From NCBI GenBank assembly GCA_050313895.1, contig JBNPMI010000029.1: a DNA stretch of 5,742 bases; one strand, 5' to 3'. The notes below the pieces were generated by a model, which saw only the letters and a list, made by a program, of their open reading frames with translations, ran no database searches and was not told the DNA's origin. Positions 1 through 5,742 of this stretch are shown here, in pieces. Numbering within the stretch: position 1 is the first letter of the stretch; each line of letters opens with the position of its first letter. The translations under genes were made by a program, and so were the position numbers. This stretch comes from JALFST01 sp022779285 (GTDB lineage: Bacteria > Bacillota > Clostridia > Tissierellales > Peptoniphilaceae).

Positions 1-349
1 CCGGGAAATCAGATCTCAATACGGTGAGCACTGGGATGATATCTTTAAGACGATCACCACGGACAACGGCTCTGAGTTCTCACTGCTATCAGATCTGGAG
101 GAACTGAGCAAGACTCTGGTGTATTTCACCCATCCCTATACTTCGTGTGAGAAGGGATCCGTGGAACGCCATAATGGTCTGATCCGCAGATTCATCCGGA
201 AAGGCCGTAGGATCGACAGTTTCTCAGATGAGCAGATCTGTCAGATCGAAGTCCGGTGCAACAGCCTTCCAAGAAAGATCCTCGGATACAATACTCCGGA
301 CGAGCTATTGGAGGATGAACTGGACAGGATCTACGCCGTGGCGGCGTGA
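1..349 (+). CDS. IS30-family transposase, C-terminal part (5' end outside window)
   Basis: DDE-type transposase that cuts and joins the ends of its insertion sequence. The frame is open from base 2 and ends in TGA at 347-349, giving 115 visible residues. The N-terminal helix-turn-helix region and the first catalytic Asp lie before the window. Visible motifs are TTDNGSEF, whose Asp (visible residue 21) is the second catalytic acid, and GSVERHNGLIRRF, whose Glu (visible residue 55) is the third. The tail RKGRRIDSF...LGYNTPDELL is the usual IS30 ending. A GTG at 119 could be mistaken for a start but lies inside the catalytic core. The gene is GC-richer than the DNA after 540. Family assignment rests on recognised motifs, and the visible part shows no damage. 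Confidence 0.93.
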   Translation, partial: REIRSQYGEHWDDIFKTITTDNGSEFSLLSDLEELSKTLVYFTHPYTSCEKGSVERHNGLIRRFIRKGRRIDSFSDEQICQIEVRCNSLPRKILGYNTPDELLEDELDRIYAVAA

Positions 350-377
350 CATTCCAGATAGCACAGGCTCCCAGCCT

Positions 378-419
378 GTCAAGGCAACCTCTTCGAGGCG
401 CCTTTTGGGCGGCCTTGAC
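378..419 (+). repeat. Compact three-way-junction inverted repeat in IS30 tail
   Basis: An outer 8-bp stem (378-385 GTCAAGGC with 412-419 GCCTTGAC) encloses two abutting hairpins. One is CCTC-TTC-GAGG (388-398), the other CGCC-TTTTG-GGCG (399-411). Only two bases (386-387) are left unpaired at the junction. All stems are perfect. Function is unknown; it could fold as RNA in transposase read-through transcripts or as a cruciform in DNA. Confidence 0.6.
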
Positions 420-451
420 TGTCTGTTCGCCCTGTACTTGTGGGCACCTAA

Positions 452-471
452 GAGGAATGCAAGCATTCCTC
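452..471 (+). repeat. Perfect 9-bp inverted repeat with 2-base spacer
   Basis: GAGGAATGC at 452-460 pairs with GCATTCCTC at 463-471 around AA. With such a short spacer it would open to a 4-base or larger loop in RNA. There is no T tract after it, so it is not called a terminator. It belongs to the structured tail of the IS30 element. Confidence 0.6.
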
Positions 472-540
472 CGGGATAACCATCCTGTGTGCTCAGGGCT
501 ATTCAACTGTCAATGTTCAACTGGTTATTGCAATTTTCGC

Positions 541-744
541 AAAGGATTTAGAATATGTTTTACCACACATGTTTTCTATTCTCTTGGCTACTTTCCTTGT
601 TGATACTCCTTGAACATACATTTCTATCATTGTTGTGAGTAGAGCTTTTTCATTTCTTTGATATCTTTCAAAGACTTCTGTTGAGAATTTACCATCTCTT
701 GTTCTATGTACTCTTAGGGTTAAGGTTCCTATTTCGGTTGTATA
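541..744 (-). pseudogene. IS256-family (Mutator) transposase remnant, internal fragment
   Basis: Reading the minus strand from 744 to 541 gives 68 uninterrupted codons, starting YTTEIGTLTLRVHRTRDGKF and containing FERYQRNEKALLTTMIEMYVQ and GVSTRKVAKR, then ending CGKTYSKSF. This is the conserved stretch before the first catalytic Asp of IS256-family transposases, about residues 80-150 of a roughly 400-residue protein. No start, stop or catalytic residue is present. It aligns with residues NVPRHRN...VETLCGLSISQS of the neighbouring plus-strand transposase but is AT-rich and much diverged from it, so it is a different element. It is cut at 540 by the IS30 end and at about 745 by the other IS256 element. 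It is too short for a simple ORF list. Confidence 0.85.
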
Positions 745-808
745 GGATAGAGTCCGTATAATGGTGTAAATTCAATAATTCAAAAGAGCCAAAGGCACAG
801 CCTTCAGG

Positions 809-814
809 TATAAT
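809..814 (+). promoter_or_regulatory. Candidate -10 box for the IS256 transposase
   Basis: A perfect TATAAT lies 41 bases before the transposase ATG at 855, leaving room for a short leader with the ribosome binding site at 845-849. No good TTGACA-like -35 box is seen 16-18 bases upstream, so this would be a weak promoter. It overlaps an in-frame ATG at 813 that has no ribosome binding site, which argues against 813 as the start. Confidence 0.35.
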
Positions 815-854
815 GAGAATCACGACATTCAACATAGTACCGAAAGGAGAACCA

Positions 855-2092
855 ATGGCTCAACTCAATATTACACTGAATCAGGACGAAATTCTACAGT
901 TACTTTCTGCCGATCGGGAGGTTGCTTTCCGAATCCTCCTTCAGGAAAGCCTGAATTCGGTTCTTAAGGCCGAATCCCAGGAACAGCTCCGGGCGGCGCC
1001 GTATGAGCGCTCAGAAGGTCGTACAGACTCGAGAAACGGCTTCCGAACCAGAGATCTCAAAACGCGGATCGGAACGATAACGTTGAATGTACCGAGGCAC
1101 AGGAACCGGCCATTCCATACGATGGTCTTTGAGAACGATTCCCGCAGCGAGGCCGCTCTGGTTACGACCATGGCGGAAATGGTCGTGAGCGGTGTATCCA
1201 CCAGGAAAGTTGCAAGGGTCGTAGAAACGCTCTGCGGCTTATCGATTTCTCAATCCGCCGTTTCCGATGTCTGCAAGGATCTCGATAAGGAAGTCGGGGA
1301 ATTCCGCAACCGGCCGATCGAAGGGAATTCTCCGTTCCTCACGGTCGACGCCACGTATTTCAAGGTACGTGAGAACGGCCGGGTTGTCTCGAAAGCGCTG
1401 ATGGTTGCCTATGGCGCCAATAACGATGGAAAGCGCGAAATCCCTGGCTTCTCGGCTTATCGTAACGAGTCACGTGAGACATGGAAAGATTTCCTGACAG
1501 GGCTGAAAAAGCGCGGCCTGTGCGGTCTCATGATGATTCCATCCGATGCTCACGATGGCATTATCCATGCCTCCAGGGAGGTATTCCCGGACGTTCCGTG
1601 GCAACGGTGTCAGTTTCACTTTTCAAAGAACATCGCTGACAAAGCACCGAAGAAGGTGCAGGCCGGTCTCCATGTTGAGCTGCAGGAAATGTTCAACTGC
1701 AAGAAGATCGAGGATGCCGGGAAAAAGCGGGACCGGGTTCTCGCCGATTATCAGGAATCCGCTTCGTCAGCCATGGAATGCCTTGACGAGGGCTTCGAAA
1801 GTGCTATGACCGTTATGACGCTTCCGGAAGGGATGCGCGCTTCTTCCGGACATCGAACCACATTGAGCGACTGAACCGGGAACTGAAACGGCGTTCTGGC
1901 GTTATCGGAAGATTCCCAAAGGAAGCCTCGCTGATCCGGCTGATGGGGTCAGTCCTGATGGAACAGAACAGCATCAGTCAGGCCAGAAAGGCAATCTTCA
2001 GCAAAGAATCTTATCAGAATCTGCTGAAATCTGATGTTCGAAGTCACCTTCACCTGATCGTTGAAGAACAGGCTGCCCTCCTGGCAGCATAG
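855..2092 (+). pseudogene. IS256-family (Mutator) transposase, broken by a -1 frameshift
   Basis: DDE transposase of the IS256/Mutator family, needing a product of about 412 residues. The start at 855 (MAQLNITLNQ) is chosen because AGGAG lies five bases upstream at 845-849. The first frame runs to TGA at 1872-1874 (339 residues). It carries two catalytic acids, D165 in TVDATYFKVR and D231 in SDAHDG, plus the family Cys-His motif RCQFH. Near 1836-1838 one base is missing: the expected ATG-CGC-CGC-TTC reads ATGCGCGCTTC. The family sequence then continues in another frame (1838-2092) as RFFRTSNHIERLNRELKRR, with the third catalytic Glu, ending at TAG 2090-2092. Read through, spacing D165-D231-E338 fits IS256 (D167, D233, E341). 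As written the product lacks Glu and ends in 15 unrelated residues. A sequencing error is the main alternative. Confidence 0.9.
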
Positions 2093-2143
2093 TGATCAAC
2101 AATGATACCTGAAATCAATTTGCACACAAATTTGGACTTGACT

Positions 2144-2377
2144 TACTATCTTTGGGTTTAGCGTCTCTAGAAAAGCATACAAACCTTGTCTAAAATAATA
2201 CGTATCTTCAATTCTTTTAATACAACTATGTGTACTTATGCAGTACATTCCATTTTTATCTAAACCATCAAAGCAATACTCAAAACTTCTGCTATCACTC
2301 CATCTAACATTTGGTATGACATATAATCCCCTACTTTGCATATAGTATCCTAAAGCACGATTTCTATAAATAAAAAA
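2144..2377 (-). pseudogene. DUF4417-family protein, fragment cut at both ends
   Basis: Minus-strand codons from 2377 down read FFIYRNRALGYYMQ, then GLYVIPNVRWSDSRSFEYCF, GLDKNGMYCISTHSCIKRIED and YYFRQGLYAFLETLNPKIV. The YRNRALGY, VIPNVRW and TxxCIK motifs are typical of DUF4417, a family of unknown function common on mobile elements of Bacillota. Homology stops at about 2144, where the IS256 end begins; the frame continues into the IS to a TAG at about 2096-2098 as meaningless residues. Upstream the frame is closed by TGA at 2378-2380, just before the family core, so the N-terminal part is gone. An internal ATG at 2339-2341 would give 81 residues, but it lies inside conserved sequence. I recognise the family from motifs; no role can be assigned. 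Confidence 0.65.
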
Positions 2378-2480
2378 TCATTTAATTAAAGAGTTTGATA
2401 AAAATTTTGACTCAAACAAATTCGAGGATTTTTGTAAGAAGAAAAATATAGAATTTAAAAGGAATGTTCATATTGTATAA
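2370..2480 (+). pseudogene. Unidentified C-terminal gene fragment
   Basis: A plus-strand frame with no start codon, open from a TAA at 2367-2369, encodes LIKEFDKNFDSNKFEDF and KKKNIEFKRNVHIV before TAA at 2478-2480. Its charged, Lys-rich composition and the terminator beginning five bases after the stop suggest the tail of a real gene whose front was lost where it meets the DUF4417 fragment (about 2370-2380). I do not recognise the family, and the frame is short enough to be chance in AT-rich DNA. Confidence 0.3.
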
Positions 2481-2485
2481 AAATA

Positions 2486-2519
2486 AAGATCGTAGCTTGA
2501 AACTACGGTCTTATTTTTT
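2486..2519. terminator. Bidirectional intrinsic terminator
   Basis: The arms AAGATCGTAG (2486-2495) and CTACGGTCTT (2503-2512) form a 10-bp stem with one G-U pair and a 7-base loop. On the plus strand it is followed by ATTTTTT (2513-2519). On the minus strand the stem is followed by TATTTTTATAC. It can end the plus-strand fragment before it, and could also stop minus-strand transcription leaving the nuclease operon, since no better hairpin is seen between 2520 and 2786. Confidence 0.85.
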
Positions 2520-2572
2520 GTCCTCATGTAAACCACTTGGAACTATTATTCGGTTTATTCTTTTTTACTTAC

Positions 2573-2590
2573 AGTACCATTTGAGTACCA
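2573..2590 (-). repeat. Paired 7-bp direct repeat, possible integrase arm sites (left)
   Basis: AGTACCA occurs at 2573-2579 and again at 2584-2590, start to start 11 bp, about one helical turn. On the minus strand the unit is TGGTACT. A looser relative, GTAGCCA, follows at 2591-2597. Same-orientation heptamer pairs close to a recombination core are what tyrosine recombinases and their directionality factors bind. That role is inference. Confidence 0.4.
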
Positions 2591-2649
2591 GTAGCCATTA
2601 TTCATTCTCTTTATAGCTTGTAATTAAGCCATTTTAGAAAATTTTGCGA

Positions 2650-2664
2650 TTATTCCCACTCGAT
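2650..2664 (-). other. Candidate attachment site: duplicated 3' end of guaA
   Basis: Read on the minus strand, ATCGAGTGGGAATAA encodes Ile-Glu-Trp-Glu-stop, the conserved end of GMP synthase (GuaA, usually ...TIEWE). The codons before it do not continue into guaA, so only the end is present, as expected for the distal att copy left by an island that inserts at the guaA 3' end, a known integration hotspot. Polarity puts the nuclease operon on the island side and the lower coordinates outside it. No integrase and no second copy lie in this window, and a 15-base match alone is modest evidence. Confidence 0.4.
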
Positions 2665-2762
2665 CCCTGCAAATCAATCTTAAACGCATTTGTTTATGAG
2701 ATTTAGCAGAGAGTATCTACATTATTTGTATTATCTGTAAAGCATACGCTATCCGATTTTTT

Positions 2763-2780
2763 GTTGCCAAAGTGTTGCCA
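2763..2780 (-). repeat. Paired 7-bp direct repeat, possible integrase arm sites (right)
   Basis: GTTGCCA occurs at 2763-2769 and 2774-2780, again 11 bp start to start. On the minus strand the unit is TGGCAAC, differing from the left pair's TGGTACT at three positions. The pair lies between the nuclease stop codon and the candidate att core, about 100 bp from the core. Confidence 0.4.
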
Positions 2781-2786
2781 TGGATA

Positions 2787-4874
2787 TTAAAACTTCTCAA
2801 AAAGCTCAACGATTTTATCAAATTCATCATCGCTTTCTCCAATCACTTTTTCAGAACCTTTTAATATTTCGCGTTTGATGGTTGTGGCGAGACGAACCTT
2901 CCATCCTTTTTCCAATGAAATGTTATGAATCTTAGCATATTCCTCAATTTGATTACAAATAGGCTCTTCTCCATTTACAACATCATCAAATTCTTCGTCA
3001 ACCTCTTCGGGACGAGGAAGGAATCTAGCAACCAAACGTGCAAATTTTTGCTTTGGGAATAAGTCTTCAATTTCCCCCTCATCTAATGAAGTGTATTTAG
3101 AGATGAGAATGACTTTATCTTGGTACGCTGCATAAAAATCAGCCTTAAGTTCTGTTGCCATTTTTACACCTGGTTTATCACCGTCGAGCAATACAGGAGG
3201 CTTAATCTCGCTTGCGCCGGATAAAATGGCCGAAGTTGCTTTAATACCTTTTATACCACCGGTTGGGATAAACACAATCTCTTTTAACGGAGCAATCTTT
3301 CCTTTGGAAATAAGCAGATTCTTTAGAGCGGAAAGGTATACTTGGTCTGATTCACCTTCTACAAGTACGGGATTGCAGTTTACAAGAAGCGTGTCCGACA
3401 CAGAAAGCCCAAGTGCTGCATGAGCTGGGTAAATTGATTGGGGTTGATTTGATCCTCTTAATCGTTCTGCTGCTCGCAAATCAGGACTAACAACAGTTTT
3501 TCCCTTTGTATCAATATAGACAGAGCGAACTCTTTCAAGATGATTAGAGTCCACCATAAATGGAGAATGTGTTGTGTAAAGCATCTGATTATTTTGAGAG
3601 AGATTCTCAAAAAATAGGAATAAATCTTTTTGCGCTAAAGGATGCAATGTAACACCCGGTTCATCCAAAAGCAAAATTGCATTTTGGTGATGCTGTTCAC
3701 TTTCTACTAAAAATACGAGGTAAAAGCTGAAAAACCACTGTAATCCTGTGCTTCTTGATTCCAGTTCAATACGCTCGGGTCTAACTGAATCAGATACCCA
3801 AATTCTAAAAAAGTTTCCGTCAGCTTGAAACTCGAATGTGTAATCTCCTTGTTTCCACCATTCATTAAAAGATTTTGTGAAACCGGATGCTGCAGAAGCT
3901 AAAAGAATTTCTCGCTCTTTTTTCTTATCGGCAATTTTATTAATTTGGTCTTGGGTAGGATTACCTGTAGCCTCTGTACCGAGTTCAGTTATTTCGTTAG
4001 GATCGAGTTGTACAAACTTGAATAATGTCTTTAAAGTACGAGCTTTAGCTGATTCCTTAATGCCTAAGTCTTTCTTACCAATGTTCTGTAGAACTTGAGG
4101 TAAATATATCTGTGAATCTAAATTTCCGTAATTGGAGTAATACACATACTTAGGCATGTTGGCTTCGAGATATTCAATTACAGTTTCATCACTATCCAAG
4201 GTTGGCTTATCACATTCTGAAACCATTTCTGAAATCTTTTGAATGGCTTCAGCAATTGTAGCACACGCCACAGAAGATTTTACATCCTCGTCAAATTTTG
4301 TTAGCTCGTCATGTGCTGCAGAAAGAATGGATTTTATATTTGCTGTATCGTCAAGAGCGGTCAACGCTTTTTCAATAATGGCACAAGCTTTTTCTCGACG
4401 TTCAGTTTCAGTTTTGACAGAAGATACTTGAGCTGTAGTTAAAGTGGTTCTGTATTCATTCAATGAGGTTCTTGCTGTATCAATAATTGAAGGGTCACAA
4501 CCTTGCTCGTAAGGGAACTCCCAAAACAAGTTCTCATCGTAGTCTTTTGACACAATAACCTCTGCAAATTCGTCAGTTTTATGTCCCGACAACTTTGCTA
4601 AAGCTATTTTTTCTTTCTCCGAAAGCACATATTTGGCGTAAATAAAAACTGGTTTGGGGTTTGCTTCACGATAAACATGATATTTATCACGAGGCAAGTC
4701 ATCCTTTAGGTCTATAGCGCCCTCATCGGCCGGATTCAACTTCCAAAGAGGCAACAAAATATTCGTTTTACCAGACTCATTTGTTCCAATTAACGCTGTG
4801 ATTTGTTCCGTATCTATCCAACCACTATCTTGAACAGAACGGAATTCTGTTACACGAAAACTGTCTAATTTCAT
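2787..4874 (-). CDS. OLD-family ATP-dependent endonuclease (ABC-type ATPase plus TOPRIM)
   Basis: A 695-residue protein that probably couples ATP binding to DNA cleavage in phage or plasmid defence, in the cytoplasm. The N-terminal half of the ATPase has Walker A GTNESGKT (residues 30-37). A long mostly helical insertion follows (about 130-290), probably the dimerisation region. Then come an ABC-like signature SRSTGLQW (373-380), Walker B AILLLDEP (399-406, D404/E405) and the switch His in TTHSP (H436). The C-terminal TOPRIM nuclease shows VEGESD (E506), LLDGD (D564, D566) and an acidic EGEIEDLF stretch (600-606). Length and order fit OLD proteins such as GajA of Gabija, but no GajB-like helicase gene follows. 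The start is supported by GAAAGGA at 4884-4890, nine bases upstream. It lies 66 bp after the restriction gene on the same strand, with no terminator between, so it is probably co-transcribed. A non-nuclease role cannot be excluded. Confidence 0.9.
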   Translation of the reverse strand: MKLDSFRVTEFRSVQDSGWIDTEQITALIGTNESGKTNILLPLWKLNPADEGAIDLKDDLPRDKYHVYREANPKPVFIYAKYVLSEKEKIALAKLSGHKTDEFAEVIVSKDYDENLFWEFPYEQGCDPSIIDTARTSLNEYRTTLTTAQVSSVKTETERREKACAIIEKALTALDDTANIKSILSAAHDELTKFDEDVKSSVACATIAEAIQKISEMVSECDKPTLDSDETVIEYLEANMPKYVYYSNYGNLDSQIYLPQVLQNIGKKDLGIKESAKARTLKTLFKFVQLDPNEITELGTEATGNPTQDQINKIADKKKEREILLASAASGFTKSFNEWWKQGDYTFEFQADGNFFRIWVSDSVRPERIELESRSTGLQWFFSFYLVFLVESEQHHQNAILLLDEPGVTLHPLAQKDLFLFFENLSQNNQMLYTTHSPFMVDSNHLERVRSVYIDTKGKTVVSPDLRAAERLRGSNQPQSIYPAHAALGLSVSDTLLVNCNPVLVEGESDQVYLSALKNLLISKGKIAPLKEIVFIPTGGIKGIKATSAILSGASEIKPPVLLDGDKPGVKMATELKADFYAAYQDKVILISKYTSLDEGEIEDLFPKQKFARLVARFLPRPEEVDEEFDDVVNGEEPICNQIEEYAKIHNISLEKGWKVRLATTIKREILKGSEKVIGESDDEFDKIVELFEKF

Positions 4875-4940
4875 TATTGTTATTCCTTTCTATTCCTTGT
4901 TATTTAATCTCAGTAGAAAAACATAAGTTCAGCTTTAATC

Positions 4941-5742
4941 TTACTTATCAAAGCCCTTATAACTTCCAAAGCCGAGCATATATGCTGCCATTGCTATCGC
5001 CAAATCCTCGGATTCGATATTTTGCTTGCTTGCCATTGATCTCAATTCATCAATAACAGTATCGTGAGGAACAATAGTGCCTTCAAGTTCTTTTACTGCT
5101 TTTTCAATAACAGAGGGAAGAACCATACACATTTGATAGAATGCATCATCTTGTCCGGTTACCAAAGCATAGAATTGGTCAAGACTTACTCTGCGTATAA
5201 GTTTGTGCCCAACTTTCTTTTTATCTACAGTAGTTTCCCATTTGATATTTTGTGAACGCTGGGCAATTGCTTCTACCAAGAAGCAGGCACAATCATCATC
5301 GTTCAGAAGTTGATTTTGCATCTTGATAAAAGTCTTACCTGCCGAAGCCGAGTTCATTGTATTATGTTTGTTTTTCATTTCTACATAAACGGTGTGAACA
5401 TTTCCTGCATCGGGAATAGGAATACCGTCGGCATTTTCATAAATGACATCCCAACCGCCTTCCTCTCCATTCGGCGGAACATGACAATTCTTTATGTACT
5501 GGAAAATACGCTGATGGAAGTATCCGATATCATTGTTATTAGACTTGTCCCTCTGCCTAAAAATTTCGTTGCTGACAATTTCATCCCAAGTTGATTGATA
5601 AACGGTCTTATCAAAAATCAATTTGATTGGGTCAATAATGTTTTTATTGAACCTTTTCAAATCAAAAGATTCAAGCTTCTCTCCGTATTTTTCAATAGTT
5701 GCTTTTACATGGTCTGTAAAATCCTGTTCTGTAATAAAACTT
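4941..5742 (-). CDS. Eco47II-family type II restriction endonuclease (5' end outside window)
   Basis: Cleaves unmethylated DNA; the family namesake Eco47II recognises GGNCC (Sau96I isoschizomer), and that specificity is inferred here. The visible frame has 266 residues and is open to the window edge. Upstream of the TTG at 5658-5660, 27 more codons (starting SFITEQDFTDHVKATIEKYG) continue conserved sequence, so the true start lies a few codons beyond 5742. A PD-(D/E)xK nuclease core is visible: Asp98 in GGWDV, then E121-M-K123 in VEMKNKHNTMNS, a hallmark of the family, followed by KMQNQLLNDDDC and FLVEAIAQRSQNIKWE. Only a few N-terminal residues appear to be missing, and no frameshift is seen. 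No methyltransferase is in the window; a cytosine-5 methyltransferase would be expected upstream. The OLD-family gene follows after 66 bp. Confidence 0.92.
   Translation of the reverse strand, partial: SFITEQDFTDHVKATIEKYGEKLESFDLKRFNKNIIDPIKLIFDKTVYQSTWDEIVSNEIFRQRDKSNNNDIGYFHQRIFQYIKNCHVPPNGEEGGWDVIYENADGIPIPDAGNVHTVYVEMKNKHNTMNSASAGKTFIKMQNQLLNDDDCACFLVEAIAQRSQNIKWETTVDKKKVGHKLIRRVSLDQFYALVTGQDDAFYQMCMVLPSVIEKAVKELEGTIVPHDTVIDELRSMASKQNIESEDLAIAMAAYMLGFGSYKGFDK

Larger units (their letters stand above)
350..540 (+). mobile_element. Structured 3' non-coding end of the IS30-family element
   Basis: This stretch runs from the transposase stop to the apparent right end of the IS. I place the end at about 540 because a different transposase reading frame starts cleanly at 541. 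The last 35 bases (GTTCAAC...TTATTGCAATTTTCGC) resemble the TTGCAATT-containing ends of Bacillota IS30 elements. No ORF here looks real. It is full of inverted repeats: 364-369/373-378, 378-385/412-419 (enclosing two smaller hairpins), 429-432/442-445, 452-460/463-471 and 484-487/494-497. None is followed by a T tract, so none is a standard intrinsic terminator. The left IS end is outside the window, so the inverted repeat pair cannot be confirmed. Confidence 0.6.
746..2143 (+). mobile_element. IS256-family insertion sequence, apparently full length but frameshifted
   Basis: The element is about 1.4 kb, close to the usual IS256 size. The left end GATAGAGTCCGTATAATGG (746-764) closely resembles the known IS256 terminal repeat. 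The right end, read on the minus strand from about 2143, is AGTCAAGTCC followed by a related AT-rich stretch containing TGTGTGCAAATT. The two ends match imperfectly. The outer borders agree with where flanking reading frames break: the IS256 remnant stops at 744, and DUF4417 homology starts at about 2144. The flanking octamers (TTGTATAG left, TACTATCT right) do not match, so no target duplication is visible. Exact borders are good to within a few bases. Confidence 0.75.
2521..2786. other. Gene-free island margin holding att-like sequence and short repeats
   Basis: AT-rich stretch with no believable gene on either strand. Short minus-strand frames exist (for example about 25 codons continuing past the nuclease stop codon, ending at 2703-2705), but they show no family resemblance. 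What stands out is the guaA-like 15-mer at 2650-2664 and the paired direct repeats at 2573-2590 and 2763-2780, listed separately. Confidence 0.6.

Noticed and set aside
1..349. High density of GATC in the IS30 gene as a methylation signal
   Set aside because: Most follow from frequent ATC isoleucine codons and Asp/Arg-Ser codon pairs in this GC-richer gene; no promoter region is involved.
757..762. TATAAT in the IS256 left end as a promoter
   Set aside because: This hexamer is part of the conserved IS256 terminal repeat, and no -35 box is seen at the right distance.
813..855. ATG at 813 as the start of the IS256 transposase
   Set aside because: It overlaps a TATAAT and has no ribosome binding site; the ATG at 855 has AGGAG five bases upstream and gives the usual family length.
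2703..2786. In-frame continuation past the OLD stop codon as a lost C-terminus
   Set aside because: It gives only about 25 codons (YPWQHFGNKKSD...) with no family resemblance, and the OLD protein is already complete.
3226..4431. Plus-strand frames opposite the OLD gene
   Set aside because: They are antisense shadows of a long gene with clear motifs, without ribosome binding sites or recognisable families.
4941..5660. TTG at 5658-5660 as the start of the restriction endonuclease
   Set aside because: The frame stays open to the window edge, and the 27 codons upstream read like conserved Eco47II-family N-terminal sequence.
1..5742. CRISPR array, tRNA or rRNA genes
   Set aside because: No regularly spaced repeats of CRISPR length and no tRNA or rRNA signature were seen on either strand.

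Overview
The window looks like an accessory, mobile-element-rich stretch from a low-GC Gram-positive bacterium, probably a Clostridia-like Bacillota. The main reasons are AT-rich genes with AAAGGA-type ribosome binding sites, and IS30, IS256 and DUF4417 sequences of kinds common in that group. The taxonomic call is inference. Base composition is mosaic: the transposase genes in the first 2.1 kb are clearly richer in GC than the defence genes in the last 3 kb.

Positions 1-2143 are a transposon graveyard. The 3' end of an IS30-family transposase (2-349, +) is followed by a structured non-coding tail to about 540. At 541 the sequence changes abruptly to a minus-strand remnant of an AT-rich IS256-family transposase (541-744). 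It is cut on the other side by a second, GC-richer IS256-family element (about 746-2143, +). That element's transposase (855-2092) carries a one-base deletion near 1836-1838, just before the catalytic glutamate, so it is probably dead.

Positions 2144-2786 are an island margin: a truncated minus-strand DUF4417 gene, an unidentified plus-strand C-terminal fragment, and a bidirectional terminator (2486-2519). Then comes a 266-bp stretch without a gene. It holds a 15-base match to the 3' end of guaA (2650-2664, minus), flanked by two pairs of 7-base direct repeats spaced 11 bp apart. This resembles the attachment site of a tyrosine-recombinase island in guaA.

Positions 2787-5742 hold a two-gene minus-strand operon. 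First comes an Eco47II-family type II restriction endonuclease (GGNCC specificity inferred; 5' end just outside the window). After 66 bp comes a 695-residue OLD-family ATPase-TOPRIM nuclease. The cognate methyltransferase is not visible and should lie beyond 5742. The whole window contains one GGNCC site against twelve GGCC sites, as expected for DNA living under GGNCC restriction. The best candidate for something new is this pairing of a type II restriction enzyme with an OLD-family nuclease at an island end.
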